Of a stretch of DNA of 64,000 nucleotides, positions 63,014 to 64,000 are shown piece after piece. The notes under the pieces are model-generated. The model had not been told where the DNA came from. It did no database searches and saw only the letters and a list, made by a program, of their open reading frames with translations. The position numbers were made by a program, and so were the translations under genes. The first letter of the stretch is position 1. Each line of letters opens with the position of its first letter. The stretch comes from Thauera terpenica 58Eu (GTDB lineage Bacteria; Pseudomonadota; Gammaproteobacteria; Burkholderiales; Rhodocyclaceae): positions 114,576-178,575 of the forward strand of contig NZ_ATJV01000081.1 of NCBI RefSeq assembly GCF_000443165.1. Direction: 5' to 3'.

Positions 63014-63829
63014 ATGCAGCCAAAAACAATCGTCAGGGTAGAAGCGGAAGAGTCGCCCAAGCGACTCGCCGTCCTCATCGATGCGGACAACGCCCAGGCC
63101 GGGGTTATCGAGGGCCTGCTCGAGGAGGTCGCCCGTTTCGGTGAAGCGACGGTTCGGCGGATCTACGGCGATTTCACCTCGCCCACCAGTGCGTCGTGGA
63201 AGAAGGTCCTGAATCGCTACTCGATCAAACCTGTCCAGCAGTTCGCCTACACGACGGGTAAGAATGCGACCGACAGCACCATGATCATCGACGCCATGGA
63301 TCTGCTCTACACCCGCCGCTTCGATGGCTACTGTCTGGTCACCAGCGACAGCGACTTCACCGGCCTGGCCGTGCGGCTTCGAGAAGAGGGGCTGCTCGTC
63401 TATGGCTTCGGCGAACAGAAAACCCCCGAGGCATTCCGCAATGCCTGCCACAAGTTCGTGTTCACGGAAGTGCTGCGCAAGCCGGTTGCACCCCCCGAAA
63501 CTGCCGCGTCAGCGAACGGATCACCGGCTGCCGTAGAGGCGCCCGGCGCCACCGCAGCGCCGGCGGGCACGATGGCACGCACCGCGTTTCCGACCGACTT
63601 TCTGATGGAAGCCCTGGAGAAATCCGCTGATGACTCCGGCTGGGCTCACCTCGGCACCTTCGGCAGTTACCTGCAGAAGATCCAACCGGATTTCGATTCG
63701 CGCCTTCATGGCTACAAGAAGCTGTCTGATCTGGTGCGAGGTCGTGATGATTTGTTCGTTACGGAAGAGCGGACCGCGGCGGGTGGGACGAGCAAGGTGC
63801 TTTACATTAGGGCCAAGAGCAAGCGGTAG
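63014..63829 (+). CDS. NYN-domain protein with C-terminal OST-HTH/LOTUS domain
   Basis: Predicted RNA-processing protein of 271 residues. The N-terminal NYN (PIN-like, LabA-type) nuclease domain (about 17-155) has the acidic residues of the fold: Asp23 and Asp25 in LIDADNAQ, Asp87 in TDSTMIIDAMDLLY, and Asp112 and Asp114 in TSDSDFTGLA. After an Ala/Pro-rich linker (about 160-195) comes an OST-HTH/LOTUS domain (about 198-271, DFLMEALEKSADDSGWAHLG then GYKKLSDLVRGRDDLF), which in other proteins binds RNA or G-quadruplexes. No partner gene is adjacent. ATG 63014 gives the family start; the frame continues upstream without a ribosome-binding site. A TATACT at 62978-62983 is a possible -10. Confidence 0.93.
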   Translation: MQPKTIVRVEAEESPKRLAVLIDADNAQAGVIEGLLEEVARFGEATVRRIYGDFTSPTSASWKKVLNRYSIKPVQQFAYTTGKNATDSTMIIDAMDLLYTRRFDGYCLVTSDSDFTGLAVRLREEGLLVYGFGEQKTPEAFRNACHKFVFTEVLRKPVAPPETAASANGSPAAVEAPGATAAPAGTMARTAFPTDFLMEALEKSADDSGWAHLGTFGSYLQKIQPDFDSRLHGYKKLSDLVRGRDDLFVTEERTAAGGTSKVLYIRAKSKR

Positions 63830-64000
63830 GTCTGGTTGGGCGGGTTGGGGTTGCAAGCAATGGGGTTGATGGTGGAAGCGGGCGTGGGGAGGTTTATTGA
63901 TCGTCTGGCTGCATTCGGCCATTTGCTGCCACACATGGTAGTAGCAGAGTCGTCATTCGAGCGACCGGTGAGATCCGAAACCAGCCCTAGAGCGAGCTGA
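63830..64000. other. Non-coding end of the window
   Basis: No gene, hairpin terminator or RNA is recognisable in this last stretch; short open frames here have no supporting features. Confidence 0.6.

Overview
The window is 64 kb of chromosomal DNA from a high-GC betaproteobacterium. The gene set and gene order (atpDC next to ubiJ/ubiE, gatCAB divergent from mreBCD-mrdA-rodA-rlpA-dacC, lipB-lipA, DUF4390-ntrY-ntrX-trkA-trkH, metX-metW, thiS-thiG-trmB) fit the Rhodocyclales (Thauera/Azoarcus/Zoogloea type). That placement is inferred from gene content; no ribosomal RNA is present to confirm it. Almost all of it is housekeeping DNA with short gaps. The one clear accessory island is a type I restriction-modification cassette.

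Layout. 1-1563: end of the ATP synthase operon (atpD truncated by the window edge, atpC, terminator). 1562-8558: a leftward block with ubiJ, a Tim44-domain protein, ubiE, DUF971, an unrecognised 535-residue protein, a HIT protein, a class II glutamine amidotransferase and a YeeE/YedE sulfur transporter. 8765-12599: leftward gatC-gatA-lipoprotein-gatB. 12769-22865: rightward elongasome and peptidoglycan genes (mreBCD, mrdA, rodA, rlpA, dacC), then DUF493, lipB and lipA. 22903-26279: secreted pentapeptide-repeat protein, rep helicase, cytochrome c lipoprotein. 26431-26507: tRNA-Arg(CCG). 26676-33160: hsdM-hsdS-hsdR between two copies of a REP-pair repeat.

33254-47611: TSUP exporter bracketed by a near-perfect and a perfect ParB-binding site (parS), speD-speE, rsmB-DUF4390-ntrY-ntrX, trkA-trkH, hemE, a 406-bp AT-rich gap with DnaA boxes, priA. 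47653-50828: leftward carbonic anhydrase, SMUG1-like uracil-DNA glycosylase and AmpG-like permease. 51060-51377: small unknown protein. 51490-53320: metX-metW under a SAM-II riboswitch. 53407-57225: thiS-thiG-trmB-sppA. 57283-60894: PEBP protein, membrane/coiled-coil protein, TelA-family protein, Phd/VapC toxin-antitoxin pair. 60963-62722: RHH regulator and PHB-depolymerase-type esterase. 63014-63829: NYN-LOTUS protein.

How it fits together. The central stretch builds the lateral cell wall (MreBCD scaffold, PBP2/RodA synthase, RlpA and DacC trimming) beside lipoate synthesis. The 33-47 kb stretch joins polyamine synthesis, K+ uptake with its upstream two-component system, and haem synthesis. 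The most notable non-coding signals are the parS sites, the DnaA-box cluster between hemE and priA (together suggesting an origin-proximal location), the SAM-II riboswitch plus terminator before metX, and the duplicated REP pair around hsdMSR.
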